The notes under the pieces were generated by a model that worked only from the letters and a program-made list of their open reading frames with translations, had not been told where the DNA came from and did not search any database. From Oscillospiraceae bacterium (GTDB taxonomy: Bacteria > Bacillota > Clostridia > Oscillospirales > Ruminococcaceae), in assembly GCA_900752435.1 (NCBI GenBank), contig CAADVD010000025.1, positions 1 through 64,000 of the forward strand: a stretch of 64,000 bases of DNA, written 5' to 3'. Shown here in pieces: positions 8,013 to 16,388 of this stretch; position 1 is the first letter of the stretch, and each line of letters starts with the position of its first letter. Both the position numbers and the translations under genes were made by a program.

Positions 8013-8594
8013 TTACTGCACTTCGGTGATGGAGATGTTTTCCTGCGCCACATCCTTTTCAGACAGAACAATATTTTTAATCTGTGCGGCCTGCTCCGCA
8101 GTCAAGCCTTCGGACTTGACCACTACATTGGCGCTTTCGTTGTCTAAGTACACCACGCATTCAGTAAAGCCTTTGGCCTTAATGAGGTTTTCAATTTTAC
8201 CCTCGTCTTCAATTTGCTGAGAAAGTTCGGCGATTTTGGCGCTGGCTTGTTCAATCTCTTCCGCACTGATATCAGTCTGTGCCAAAACAGATTTGACGGT
8301 TTCCACGGCTTCGTCACGCGTTTTGCTCTTTTCCAGCGCGGCCTTGGTAAAGTAATCGTCCGTATTTTCCACAACGCCGTTGACAAGCTGGGCGTCGCCG
8401 TAATTTTTGGCTTCGGCGTCCGTTCCGGAGGCGGTCACATCAACGGCGGATTCCGTCTGGTTGAGCGTTTCGGTGATGGGATACTCATCATTTTTATTCG
8501 CATACAAGTAGTTGACGTAAATCGCGCCGCCCAAAATCACAATCAGTGCGGACAGGATGATCTGTTTCTTTCCAATGACAAAATTTGCTTTCAT
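8013..8594 (-). CDS. spoIIIAH: Stage III sporulation protein AH
   Basis: A 193-residue mother-cell protein. An N-terminal membrane segment (residues about 10-28) is followed by an intermembrane-space domain. In the known system it docks with forespore SpoIIQ to form the feeding-tube channel. The C-terminal domain (about 110-193) has the ring-building-motif character, including the segment AKGFTECVVYLDNESANVVV. The start is supported by GAAAGGAATG upstream. It is the last gene of the complete spoIIIA operon and is followed by the palindromic terminator repeat. Confidence 0.92.
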   Translation of the reverse strand: MKANFVIGKKQIILSALIVILGGAIYVNYLYANKNDEYPITETLNQTESAVDVTASGTDAEAKNYGDAQLVNGVVENTDDYFTKAALEKSKTRDEAVETVKSVLAQTDISAEEIEQASAKIAELSQQIEDEGKIENLIKAKGFTECVVYLDNESANVVVKSEGLTAEQAAQIKNIVLSEKDVAQENISITEVQ

Positions 8595-8626
8595 GGCGTT
8601 TCATTCCTTTCAAATGTTGAATCGTT

Positions 8627-9172
8627 TTATTCCGCTCCGCGCTTCACCACCGCCACCCTCGCCGAGCTGATGCCAAATGCGGTGGTGAGCGCTTCGGTGA
8701 CGCGCGACTGCACCTGAATGTCGTCCGCACCGTCACACACCACAACGATGCCCTGTACGGCAGGCGGCTTTTCGGTCTGTACCAGCGCTTGTCTGCTCCC
8801 GCTTTGCCCGTCAACAAGGACAACCTCCTCCTGCAGGTCTTCTTTGGCCTCGCCGGTTTGGCGTTTGACATCCGACTGGTAGACCGTTTGGGAGCCGCTT
8901 TCGAGTGTGACCATCACCTGCACCCGCCCGACCCCTTCGATGCTCTGCACAATGGGCAGTACACGCGCTTCCAAGGCGGCGGCATCGTCGTCCATGCTGA
9001 CGGCGGTTTCGGGAGCAGTGGTTTGCTTCTTGTTGTCCGGCAGCAGACTGGTGAGGAACAAAATTGCAATCAATGCCAGTCCGCAAAAGACGAGAATGCG
9101 CAGTTTCTTTTCGTCCTTGACCAGCGATTCCAGCCAAGTCAAGATGGACTTTGTTTTTTCATTCTGTTTCAT
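8627..9172 (-). CDS. spoIIIAG: Stage III sporulation protein AG
   Basis: A 181-residue protein with a membrane segment at about residues 28-44 and an extracytoplasmic ring-forming domain containing IEGVGRVQVMVTLESG near residues 80-95, typical of SpoIIIAG. In the engulfed forespore it forms a large ring in the channel complex. The ATG overlaps the spoIIIAF stop as ATGA, and GCAGGAAT is upstream. The family's middle insertion is reduced to a Gln/Glu-rich stretch. Confidence 0.92.
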   Translation of the reverse strand: MKQNEKTKSILTWLESLVKDEKKLRILVFCGLALIAILFLTSLLPDNKKQTTAPETAVSMDDDAAALEARVLPIVQSIEGVGRVQVMVTLESGSQTVYQSDVKRQTGEAKEDLQEEVVLVDGQSGSRQALVQTEKPPAVQGIVVVCDGADDIQVQSRVTEALTTAFGISSARVAVVKRGAE

Positions 9173-9651
9173 ATTCCTGCTTCCTCTATGATGATTTCAG
9201 GGGTGAGACCGACCTCCTCTGCAATGCTTTCCTTGACCGATTCCGCCTGCAAAAAATCTGCGGCATGGAGGGTAATCGTCAATGTACTAATAGTTATGCA
9301 GTTGTCGTCTCCAATATGTATGGCGGCCTCCACCTTTTTGGGCGTGATGCCTTGAAGCGTGAGGACATTTTCCGCCTCTGTTTCCAAGCGGTGTTCGGCC
9401 AGCTTGGCGAAGCTTTGCGCCGTTTGTGCTTCCAGCGGCTGAGTGTCCACCGTTTGCTCCTGCTGGGATAAGTCGAGCGAAAAGTGAAAATCACCGCGCA
9501 GAAACGGCAGAACGATACTGGATAAAAAGAAAAGCGAAACGGCAAATTTGAGCACCTTTTCCATGTTGTTGGAGGGCATCAGCATGGTGAAGACGCCGGT
9601 TGCAATCAGCGTCAGACAAATTGCATACGCGGCCGATTGAATGGATTCCAT
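9169..9651 (-). CDS. spoIIIAF: Stage III sporulation protein AF
   Basis: A 160-residue protein with two N-terminal membrane segments (about residues 7-25 and 36-55) and a C-terminal alpha/beta domain with KKVEAAIHI, a ring-building-like fold. The start is placed at 9651 because GAGGAGG lies about seven bases upstream. An in-frame ATG at 9669 would overlap the end of spoIIIAE and lacks that spacing. It belongs to the channel operon between AE and AG. Confidence 0.9.
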   Translation of the reverse strand: MESIQSAAYAICLTLIATGVFTMLMPSNNMEKVLKFAVSLFFLSSIVLPFLRGDFHFSLDLSQQEQTVDTQPLEAQTAQSFAKLAEHRLETEAENVLTLQGITPKKVEAAIHIGDDNCITISTLTITLHAADFLQAESVKESIAEEVGLTPEIIIEEAGI

Positions 9652-9665
9652 CCTTGTTCCTCCTC

Positions 9666-10835
9666 TCATAATCCCAAGCCCAGCACCAGCATCAGTGAAA
9701 TGGAAATCAGCACCATGACCCCATAGCAAATCAGAATCGACTGCATCAGCGTCAGCACAAAGCTGGTTGCTTCCAGCAGACCGGATACGCGCTTGACATT
9801 GAGCATATCACTCACAATCTGCGCAATCTTAAGCGCGGCATTCATCAACAGAATGCTCACAATCCCCGGCAGAAAGCAAATCAAAATCGCCAAGATGCCG
9901 AATGCCCCGACCGTAGAACGCACCACCGCAAACGATCCCTGCAAAACGGTCAGCGCATCGCTCACCGCGCCGCCTACAACCGGCACAAACGAACCAATGA
10001 GGTACTTTCCCGCCCGCAAGGTGACGCTGTCCGCGGAGTTGGCGACAAAGCTTTTGATGGTCAGGATGGCAATGAAAATGGTCATCAGAAAGCCCAATGC
10101 CCACAGCACCACTTTTTTGATGGAACGGGTGATGCCGCCGATTTGAATTTGGTCGCTGACCGCACCGGTCAGGCAGAGCGCCAAATACACGCCGGACAAG
10201 GGAATCAGCAGATTTTGCGCGGTAAAGCTCACCGCCTCCACCACGCCGACCAGCGTGGCATTGTAGGCAAAGGCGGACAAAGGCTTTCCCGACACGCTGA
10301 TGATACCGGTAAAAACAGGGATAAAGCTTAACAGAAAATCCCCGACCTGCTGAATCAATTCGGTGGTGCTTTGCAGAATTTGCATCACCGGCGTCACAAT
10401 GATGGCACTGATGCAGAGCACGCTCACCACTTGAAACGCGCGGTTGAGTCCGCTTGCATCAAAGCTCATCTCAAATGCACCCAGCAAGGATGACAACAGC
10501 ATCACGCCGAGCAGTGTAGCCAGCAGTGCAAGCGGTTCACGAAGTTTGACTAGAATCCCTTGTCCGACCATATGCAAAAAGTCGCCGCCGGAAAGGTTTA
10601 AGATGGTGTCGCTGGACAGTTCATCGACGCCGCTTTGGCGCAGAAAGTCGCGCGTTTCTTCCGGCAGAAAATCAAACAGCTCCTCGGCTCCGCTCGCTTC
10701 CATCAGCTCCTGCTCCACCGCCGCTTCCTCATCGGATGCATCCGTGGATTCGTCCGTCAGCGCATAGACCGGCACGGTACAGCAGAACAATACGGCGGTG
10801 ATGCAAAGAAGCAAATTGCAGATCCATTTTTTCAT
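9666..10835 (-). CDS. spoIIIAE: Stage III sporulation protein AE
   Basis: A 389-residue polytopic membrane protein with an N-terminal signal-like segment ending near VPVYA, an acidic stretch, and about eight membrane segments. It is the large membrane subunit of the SpoIIIA-SpoIIQ channel and resembles type III secretion export components. Family features include GDFLLSFIPVFTGIISVSG near residues 165-185 and LIGSFVPVVGGAVSDA near 280. GGAGG eight bases upstream supports the start. The length matches the family. Confidence 0.93.
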   Translation of the reverse strand: MKKWICNLLLCITAVLFCCTVPVYALTDESTDASDEEAAVEQELMEASGAEELFDFLPEETRDFLRQSGVDELSSDTILNLSGGDFLHMVGQGILVKLREPLALLATLLGVMLLSSLLGAFEMSFDASGLNRAFQVVSVLCISAIIVTPVMQILQSTTELIQQVGDFLLSFIPVFTGIISVSGKPLSAFAYNATLVGVVEAVSFTAQNLLIPLSGVYLALCLTGAVSDQIQIGGITRSIKKVVLWALGFLMTIFIAILTIKSFVANSADSVTLRAGKYLIGSFVPVVGGAVSDALTVLQGSFAVVRSTVGAFGILAILICFLPGIVSILLMNAALKIAQIVSDMLNVKRVSGLLEATSFVLTLMQSILICYGVMVLISISLMLVLGLGL

Positions 10836-10858
10836 TTCACATCCCTCCTATTTTGCGT

Positions 10859-11248
10859 TCAACCGGCGATGAGCTTCATAGCGATGTCCGCTAAATTTTG
10901 GAACATCGGCAGACAGAGCAGGACAATGGACACCTTTCCGGCCAGCTCCACCTTGGAGGCGATGGCGCTTTGTCCGGCGTCCTTGCAGCTATCCGAGGCA
11001 AGCTGTACCACATAGCAGATGCCGAGCGCTTTGACAATGGTTTTGGTATAACCTGCATCGATTCCGGAATTCTGCATCAGCTCGTTCATCGAAGCAAAGG
11101 CCGGTTCCAGATTCGCCAGCACGCCGGCAAACAGCAACACACCGCAGACAATGGAAACCACCACGGCATACTCCGGCTTGTATTGTTTGAGAAGCAGGCA
11201 CAGCACCGCGCCGGTGAGCGCCAGCCCAATCATGGACAACAGTTCCAT
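10859..11248 (-). CDS. spoIIIAD: Stage III sporulation protein AD
   Basis: A 129-residue membrane protein with about three hydrophobic segments, including the segment IVKALGICYVVQLASDSCKD near residues 67-86 that is typical of SpoIIIAD. It is an export-gate-like component of the sporulation channel. The ATG at 11248 is two bases after the spoIIIAC stop. A GTG at 11257 overlapping AC is an alternative. The SD is weak, so translation is probably coupled to spoIIIAC. Confidence 0.9.
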   Translation of the reverse strand: MELLSMIGLALTGAVLCLLLKQYKPEYAVVVSIVCGVLLFAGVLANLEPAFASMNELMQNSGIDAGYTKTIVKALGICYVVQLASDSCKDAGQSAIASKVELAGKVSIVLLCLPMFQNLADIAMKLIAG

Positions 11249-11250
11249 CG

Positions 11251-11448
11251 CTACCACAACCCAAAAATATTTTTGATGGTTTCAAACAAATCCTGTATTT
11301 CGTAAATCATCATCATGAGCACCACGATGAGTCCGGCCAGTGTGGTCATCATGGCCTGCTCTTCCCTCCCCGAACGAATCAGCAGTTGGTTGAGCACCGC
11401 CACGATGATGCCGATGGCGGCAATGCGAAAAATCAAATCAATATCCAT
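11251..11448 (-). CDS. spoIIIAC: Stage III sporulation protein AC
   Basis: A 65-residue protein with two membrane helices and the family pattern MDIDLIFRIAAIGI, then LLIRSGREEQA between the helices. It is a small export-gate-like subunit of the SpoIIIA channel. The start at 11448 is preceded by GGAAGGGACG; the longer open frame upstream has no support. The size matches other SpoIIIAC proteins. Confidence 0.92.
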   Translation of the reverse strand: MDIDLIFRIAAIGIIVAVLNQLLIRSGREEQAMMTTLAGLIVVLMMMIYEIQDLFETIKNIFGLW

Positions 11449-11482
11449 ATTTGTTCGTCCCTTCCGTTTTCCTTCCGCGCAG

Positions 11483-11992
11483 TTACACCAGCAGAATGGC
11501 AATCCCCACGCCGCCCAGAATGCCCAGCGAACGGTACAGCTTGCCCTTTTGCGACAGGCTTTCCTGTGCTTGGGTGAGGGCTTGTCTGGTCAGTTCATCG
11601 AGCAGGGCAAAGCCGTTGAGCTGACTTTTGGCATCGCTTCCGCCCAATACCGAACCGAGCATATGAAGTGTTTGACGGTCATCGGCGGTCAAACTCATAA
11701 ACGGAGCATGGCGCTCCACACATTGCTTCCACAAAACCGGAAACGGCACAGCTTCCTGCATACGGGCGGCACAGTCGGGCAGAAACACCAAATGAGAAAG
11801 CGATTCGCTTTTAGCCAGACGCTGTAAGATGTCGCCAGTCGGCAAGCGCTCGTATTGCAGATAGGTTTGGATTTTTTCCAGCATGACCATAATTTCTTCC
11901 AATTCCGTTACACGGGAACGCAGCAGTTTGCTTTTGGTGATGCCGATAAAACCGCCAATGCATAGCGCTAACAAGGCCGCGATGAGATGCAT
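11483..11992 (-). CDS. spoIIIAB: Stage III sporulation protein AB
   Basis: A 169-residue protein with a hydrophobic N-terminus (HLIAALLALCIGGFIG), a helical cytoplasmic region containing LEEIMVMLEKIQTYLQYERL, and a C-terminal hydrophobic anchor. It resembles type II secretion/pilus GspF-like components. The start at 11992 lies inside the 3' end of spoIIIAA (25-base overlap) and has AGGAGG with good spacing. It belongs to the channel operon. Confidence 0.9.
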   Translation of the reverse strand: MHLIAALLALCIGGFIGITKSKLLRSRVTELEEIMVMLEKIQTYLQYERLPTGDILQRLAKSESLSHLVFLPDCAARMQEAVPFPVLWKQCVERHAPFMSLTADDRQTLHMLGSVLGGSDAKSQLNGFALLDELTRQALTQAQESLSQKGKLYRSLGILGGVGIAILLV

Positions 11993-12939
11993 GGAGATAC
12001 CTCCTCTCGATTCCAAATATGCTGAATCACGCCGGGAATGCCTTGGTTTTGCAGTAACACGATTTTATCGAATACCTGCTCCTCAAGCAGACGGGCAAAC
12101 TGGCCGCGCCGGGATAATTCCTCCAAACTGCCTGCATGGGCGGTGGCCAGAATCCTGACACCGGCGAACATGGACTGCAGCAGCAAATGGATGTCGTCCT
12201 CTGCGCCGATTTCATCGCAGACAAGCAGTTCCGGCGAACCGGCTCGGATGGCCATTTCCATTCCCATGGCTTTGGGACAGAGATGGTAAATGTCCGTGCA
12301 GGGACCCAAATCGTTTTGCGGAATGCCGTGATGCATAGCGGACAACTCGCCGCGCTCGTCCACCACGGCTACTTTGTAAAAGCGTCCCAGCCGTCCGCTG
12401 GAAATGCCGCGCACGGCATCGCGCAATAGCGTGGTTTTGCCGGTGGCTGGTGCGCCGATGAGCAGTACCGATTGCAGGCGGTGGTGCAGAACGGTTTCAA
12501 AGAAGTCGTCCGCCGCGCCCCGTACCTCACGGGCAATGCGGATATTGAGGGAGCTGTAGTCCTTGAACGCGGTGATGCGGCCGTTTTCCAGCACGGCAGT
12601 ACCGAACAGACCGACGCGGTGTCCGCCCTCAATGGTGAGAAAGCCATGCGTAATTTCCTCCTCAAAGCTGTGGACGGAATAACGACACAGTGCTTGAAAT
12701 ACGTTTTCCAGCTCGGGCTGTGTCAGGGTTACGGTTTGGGCATTCGGCTGAACGGCAACTTGTCCGTTTTGCTGTAACAGACGAGTACAGTTGCCAAAAT
12801 AAAGAAGCACCGGCGAGGCGGCATGCAGGCGGATTTCTTTGAGCGCCAACTGATTTTGAAGCGAAAGCTGACGCAGTGCTTCCGCCAGTTTGGGCGGAAA
12901 ATAGGAAAATAAGTTTTCCATGGAGGTTTGAGCTGGCAT
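11968..12939 (-). CDS. spoIIIAA: Stage III sporulation protein AA (ATPase)
   Basis: A 323-residue secretion-type ATPase thought to power the sporulation channel. Walker A is LIGAPATGKTTLLRD near residues 155-169. A Walker-B-like LLVCDEIG is followed by ATAHAG near residue 260. The start is set at 12939 since GAAAGGA overlaps the upstream in-frame ATG at 12948 and is well spaced from 12939. It is the first gene of the eight-gene operon. A sigma-E-like -10 lies just upstream. Confidence 0.93.
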   Translation of the reverse strand: MPAQTSMENLFSYFPPKLAEALRQLSLQNQLALKEIRLHAASPVLLYFGNCTRLLQQNGQVAVQPNAQTVTLTQPELENVFQALCRYSVHSFEEEITHGFLTIEGGHRVGLFGTAVLENGRITAFKDYSSLNIRIAREVRGAADDFFETVLHHRLQSVLLIGAPATGKTTLLRDAVRGISSGRLGRFYKVAVVDERGELSAMHHGIPQNDLGPCTDIYHLCPKAMGMEMAIRAGSPELLVCDEIGAEDDIHLLLQSMFAGVRILATAHAGSLEELSRRGQFARLLEEQVFDKIVLLQNQGIPGVIQHIWNREEVSPCISSRPC

Positions 12940-12964
12940 GATGGACATCCTTTCGTTTTTTATC

Positions 12965-12993
12965 AATGTATGCGGCAAATGGACAGGTTAGAA
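12965..12993 (-). promoter_or_regulatory. Possible sigma-E promoter of the spoIIIA operon
   Basis: On the reverse strand CATACATT at 12972-12965 matches the sigma-E -10 consensus. TTCTAA sits 15 bases further upstream as a weak -35. The position, about 25 bases before the spoIIIAA start, and known sigma-E control of spoIIIA support the call. Confidence 0.4.
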
Positions 12994-13027
12994 CGGCTTG
13001 TTCTGAAACGGCAAAAAGGGCATAACA

Positions 13028-13060
13028 AAAGACCGCCTCATTGGAGTTGAGGCGGTCTTT
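13028..13060 (-). terminator. Terminator after the alpha-glucosidase gene
   Basis: AAAGACCGCCTCA pairs perfectly with TGAGGCGGTCTTT across a seven-base loop. It lies 22 bases after the alpha-glucosidase stop, with a short T-run. Confidence 0.85.
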
Positions 13061-13082
13061 CGTATTCCATTTGAAATGGGGA

Positions 13083-14765
13083 TTAACCTTTGAGGTACAC
13101 TCTGGCTTCATAAGGACGCAAAGTGAGGGTGGAAGTGAGAGCTTCGCAGTCGTAGTTGGCAATCAACAGCTGGCTGTTGTCGGCCGTAAAGGCTTCCGGA
13201 ACAGCAAAGGTTGGGGTATTCTGTGAGAAGTTGCAGATCACCAGCAATTCCCTGCCCTCCCATTCACGGGTGTAAGCGTAGATTTCCTCATCATCCGGCA
13301 AAAGCAGGGCATAGTGTCCGTAAACGATGATGTCGTGCTCCTTGCGCAGTTGAATGAGTTTTTGGTAATAATGGAAGACGGAGTTCGGATTTTGAAGCTG
13401 TTCTTCCGCGTTGATGGTTTTGTAGTTGGGATTAACGGCAATCCATGGCGTTCCGGTGGTGAAGCCAGCATTTTCCGTGGTGTTCCACTGCATCGGCGTA
13501 CGCGCGTTGTCGCGGCTCTTGTAGTGGAGATAGCGCATCATGGTATCCGGATCTACGGTGCCGTCACCGGTCATATCGTGGTAGGCGTTGATGCTTTCGA
13601 TGTCGCGGTAATCCGAAATGTCATCGAAATAGGCGTTGGTCATGCCCAATTCCTCGCCTTGGTATACATAGGGCGTACCCTGCATCATGTGCAGGCAGGT
13701 TGCCAGCATTTTAGCGGAAACTTCGCGGTATTCCTCGCTGTCGTTACCGAAACGGGATACAATGCGCGGCTGGTCGTGGTTGTCCCAGAACAGACTGTTC
13801 CACGCCACACCGTCCAAACCGGTCTGCCAGCGGCTCATCACCTGTTTGAGCTGAGAGAGTTTTGGCGGTACGTCATTCCATTTGTAGCCGGCTGGGTTAA
13901 AATCGAGATCCATATGCTCAAACTGGAACACCATATTCAGCTCGTGCGTATGCTCACCGGCATAGCGTTTGGCGTCCTCAACGGTGACGCCGCCCGTTTC
14001 GCCCACGGTCATAATGTCGTATTTCGAAAGCACTTTGGCGTTCATTTCCTGCAAATATTCATGGACGTGCGGACCATGCGTGCAGTATGGGCCGAAATTG
14101 CCGTATTGTCCGCCGTTTGTTTCGCCGTCCGGCATTTGGGGCATTTTGGAAATGAAGCTGATCACATCCATACGGAAACCGTCGATGCCCTTATCCAGCC
14201 ACCATGTCATCATGTCGAACACTTCTTCGCGGACGGTCGGGTTGTCCCAGTTTAAATCCGGCTGTTTTTTGGAAAACAAATGCAGGTAATACATCTGTGT
14301 GGCTTCATCATACTGCCACGCTGAACCACCGAAGCAGGAGCCCCAGTTGTTCGGTTCCTTGCCGTTTTTTCCATCGCGCCAGATGTAATAGTCGCGGTAG
14401 GGATTATCCTTGGATTTTTTACTTTCGATGAACCATTTGTGCTCATCCGAAGTATGGTTGACAACCAAATCCATGATAATTTTGATGCCGCGCTTGTGCG
14501 CTTCGGCCAGCAGGCGATCGTAATCATCCATATCGCCGAAATCTTTCATGATGTCGCGGTAATCCGAAATGTCGTAACCATTGTCGTCATTTGGGGATTT
14601 GTATACCGGACACAGCCAAATGACATTGGCGCCAAGTTCTTTGATATAGTCAAGTTTTTGGGTGATGCCATTCAAATCACCGATGCCGTCTCCGTTGCTG
14701 TCCTTAAAGCTTTTCGGATAGATTTGATAAACAACGCTTTCTTTCCACCATGTTTTTGTGCTCAT
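13083..14765 (-). CDS. Alpha-glucosidase / oligo-1,6-glucosidase (GH13)
   Basis: A 560-residue cytoplasmic GH13 enzyme (no signal peptide) that hydrolyses terminal alpha-linked glucose from short oligosaccharides. Conserved regions are DLVVNHTSDEHKWF (about 98-111), GFRMDVIS with the nucleophile Asp (about 198), VGETGG with the general acid Glu (about 255), and DNHDQPR with the transition-state Asp (about 330). The valine in MDLVVNH favours alpha-1,4 and alpha-1,6 oligosaccharide specificity typical of subfamily 31. AGGAGGAATGAACA supports the start. No sugar transporter is adjacent. Confidence 0.93.
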   Translation of the reverse strand: MSTKTWWKESVVYQIYPKSFKDSNGDGIGDLNGITQKLDYIKELGANVIWLCPVYKSPNDDNGYDISDYRDIMKDFGDMDDYDRLLAEAHKRGIKIIMDLVVNHTSDEHKWFIESKKSKDNPYRDYYIWRDGKNGKEPNNWGSCFGGSAWQYDEATQMYYLHLFSKKQPDLNWDNPTVREEVFDMMTWWLDKGIDGFRMDVISFISKMPQMPDGETNGGQYGNFGPYCTHGPHVHEYLQEMNAKVLSKYDIMTVGETGGVTVEDAKRYAGEHTHELNMVFQFEHMDLDFNPAGYKWNDVPPKLSQLKQVMSRWQTGLDGVAWNSLFWDNHDQPRIVSRFGNDSEEYREVSAKMLATCLHMMQGTPYVYQGEELGMTNAYFDDISDYRDIESINAYHDMTGDGTVDPDTMMRYLHYKSRDNARTPMQWNTTENAGFTTGTPWIAVNPNYKTINAEEQLQNPNSVFHYYQKLIQLRKEHDIIVYGHYALLLPDDEEIYAYTREWEGRELLVICNFSQNTPTFAVPEAFTADNSQLLIANYDCEALTSTLTLRPYEARVYLKG

Positions 14766-14916
14766 TGTTCATTCCTCCTAATTGATTGGAAGTAAGATTT
14801 GTGCAATTTAACACCATTTACAGCATATCATATTTATGGTAAAAGTGCAAGCTGTATTTTGGGGAAACTTCCTTTTCTGCACTTGTGTCCTGTTCTCTTT
14901 TGTGTGTGCCTTGAAT

Positions 14917-14939
14917 TTTCCATTTGTTCAGCGCTTCCT
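14917..14939 (+). repeat. Left arm of a 23-bp perfect inverted repeat around the hydrolase gene
   Basis: TTTCCATTTGTTCAGCGCTTCCT is the exact reverse complement of 15994-16016. Weaker matches continue outward (TTTTGTGT in both flanks), giving roughly 48 bp of imperfect repeat. The arm is 23 bases from the hydrolase stop. Confidence 0.85.
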
Positions 14940-14962
14940 TGCGTACAACACTGGAGTCTAGT

Positions 14963-15970
14963 TCATCGCTTACCATTCAACGATGTACTCTCCCACAGTT
15001 CAATCGCTTCTTCAAGCCAACCATTCGCTTCGCCATATTCCCCAAGTCCGAAGCCGTGGCCGCCATGTTCAACCTCTTTAAATACAAAAGGAATTTTGTG
15101 TTTTTTCAGTTCTTCCATCATATTGTAAGAGGTCTGAATGGGAATGATATCATCATCCTTGCAATGCCAAAGATAGGTGACAGGGTAATTTTCATCGATA
15201 TGAGCATTTACATTGTATTTTTCGACATCTGCTTCGGTATACTGAGATCCCACCATCCTTTCAAGCAGAGGGTTTCTGCCGTTCAGGAGGTGATATTCCG
15301 TTGTGTCGGATGCGGGATAGCCGAGAAACACCGCAGTGGGAGCTGCAATTCCGTAACTACGCGCGCCAACGTTTTTGGTAGCCCATTCCCCTGCCAAATG
15401 GCCACCGGAAGAAAAGCCAGATACAGCATACTGATTGAGACTGACACCGAAGAGATCGGCGTGGCTTTCGATAAATCTCATAGCAGCAGCCATATCGTCA
15501 AGTGCTTTTGGCGTTATTCCAGAATGATCCTTGTCTTCCGCAGCCTTGACTCGATAACTGAGGATAAAGGCGTTGTATCCCAATTCATTCAGTCTTGCGG
15601 CAGTCGTAAAGCCTTCCTTGAGCGTACAAACAGCAGTATACCCTCCTCCTGGGCAAATCATCACAAAAGGCATTCCCTTTTTTCCTGGGAAGAAGAAAAG
15701 CTTGGTTCCTTCACGATCAGGAGACAAACGTTTTTCTTCTGCTGTGTAAAAATCATAATCCACTTTGACACCATCTTCAATCAGCGTGAACAGGCGGGAA
15801 AGCCCATGAGCAATACTGTCAGCAACCCAGTCATAAAACTCCTCCTGCATCGCTTTCAGACTCCAGTCCATGTTTGGAATATCACAATTGGACAGAAGAA
15901 AGTTTCTAAATCCGGTGACCTCAGGCTTATTCAACAATTCATTAAACGTAATGTCGGTTGTGATTGTCAT
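14963..15970 (-). CDS. Alpha/beta hydrolase (BD-FAE / esterase-like)
   Basis: A 335-residue cytoplasmic alpha/beta hydrolase. CPGGGYTAVC near residue 106 is the oxyanion-hole HGGG-like segment, GFSSGGHLAG near residue 189 holds the nucleophilic Ser, HCKDDDIIPI supplies the acid, and EHGGHGFG near residue 310 supplies the His. It resembles carbohydrate-esterase or peptidase-type S9 hydrolases, but the substrate is unknown. An SD (AAGGAAAGGAAG) precedes the ATG. The gene is framed symmetrically by perfect inverted repeats, 23 bases away on each side, so it may be a mobile or invertible single-gene cassette. Confidence 0.85.
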   Translation of the reverse strand: MTITTDITFNELLNKPEVTGFRNFLLSNCDIPNMDWSLKAMQEEFYDWVADSIAHGLSRLFTLIEDGVKVDYDFYTAEEKRLSPDREGTKLFFFPGKKGMPFVMICPGGGYTAVCTLKEGFTTAARLNELGYNAFILSYRVKAAEDKDHSGITPKALDDMAAAMRFIESHADLFGVSLNQYAVSGFSSGGHLAGEWATKNVGARSYGIAAPTAVFLGYPASDTTEYHLLNGRNPLLERMVGSQYTEADVEKYNVNAHIDENYPVTYLWHCKDDDIIPIQTSYNMMEELKKHKIPFVFKEVEHGGHGFGLGEYGEANGWLEEAIELWESTSLNGKR

Positions 15971-15993
15971 AGCTAACTTCCTTTCCTTATTTC

Positions 15994-16016
15994 AGGAAGC
16001 GCTGAACAAATGGAAA
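15994..16016 (-). repeat. Right arm of the 23-bp perfect inverted repeat
   Basis: The reverse complement of 14917-14939. It lies 23 bases upstream of the hydrolase start. The centre AGCGCT also resembles a LacI-family operator core, which is the main alternative reading. Confidence 0.85.
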
Positions 16017-16193
16017 TTGCAGAAAATACACAAAAAGAATCAAATTTTGTTCATCCATTCTTTTTTATTTTCATTTTACCACGTTCTTCTCCGCTTGAGT
16101 AGCCCTTTTTTTATCAGTGCTTCTTTCGTTGGTTTTTCTGTGTAAGCTATTGTTCAAAAAGCATTAAAATTCTGTTAAGAAATCAAAAATATG

Positions 16194-16222
16194 TTTACAA
16201 TTTCAGAACAGGATGCTATAAT
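16194..16222 (+). promoter_or_regulatory. Promoter of the amtB-P-II operon
   Basis: TTTACA (16194-16199) and TATAAT (16217-16222) are separated by exactly 17 bases. Transcription would start near 16229, giving a 160-nt leader that contains a terminator-like hairpin. Confidence 0.75.
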
Positions 16223-16239
16223 AACTAACGTAATCAAGG

Positions 16240-16287
16240 ACGATTGCAGTGATTCCAAACGGAAATCATTGCAGTCGTTTTTGTTTT
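16240..16287 (+). promoter_or_regulatory. Terminator-like attenuator hairpin in the amtB leader
   Basis: Just after the predicted transcription start, CGATTGCAGTGATTCC pairs with GGAAATCATTGCAGTCG (two G-U pairs and one bulge), followed by TTTTTGTTTT. A second hairpin, AGCGGGTATC-GAC-GGGTATCCGCT, follows near 16327-16351. An intrinsic terminator between promoter and amtB implies antitermination control, as known for ANTAR-regulated nitrogen genes in Clostridia. The regulator is inferred, not seen. Confidence 0.6.
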
Positions 16288-16388
16288 ATGGAGTATTCTT
16301 CAATGGCGAAAGTACCTCCTCTGCTTCAGCGGGTATCGACGGGTATCCGCTGCGGCAGAACTTAACATTTTGAGAGAAGGGATCTTAT

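Noticed and set aside
16191..16373. 60-codon frame in the amtB leader
   Set aside because: It spans the -10, the attenuator and the second hairpin and has no SD; it is read as leader RNA.
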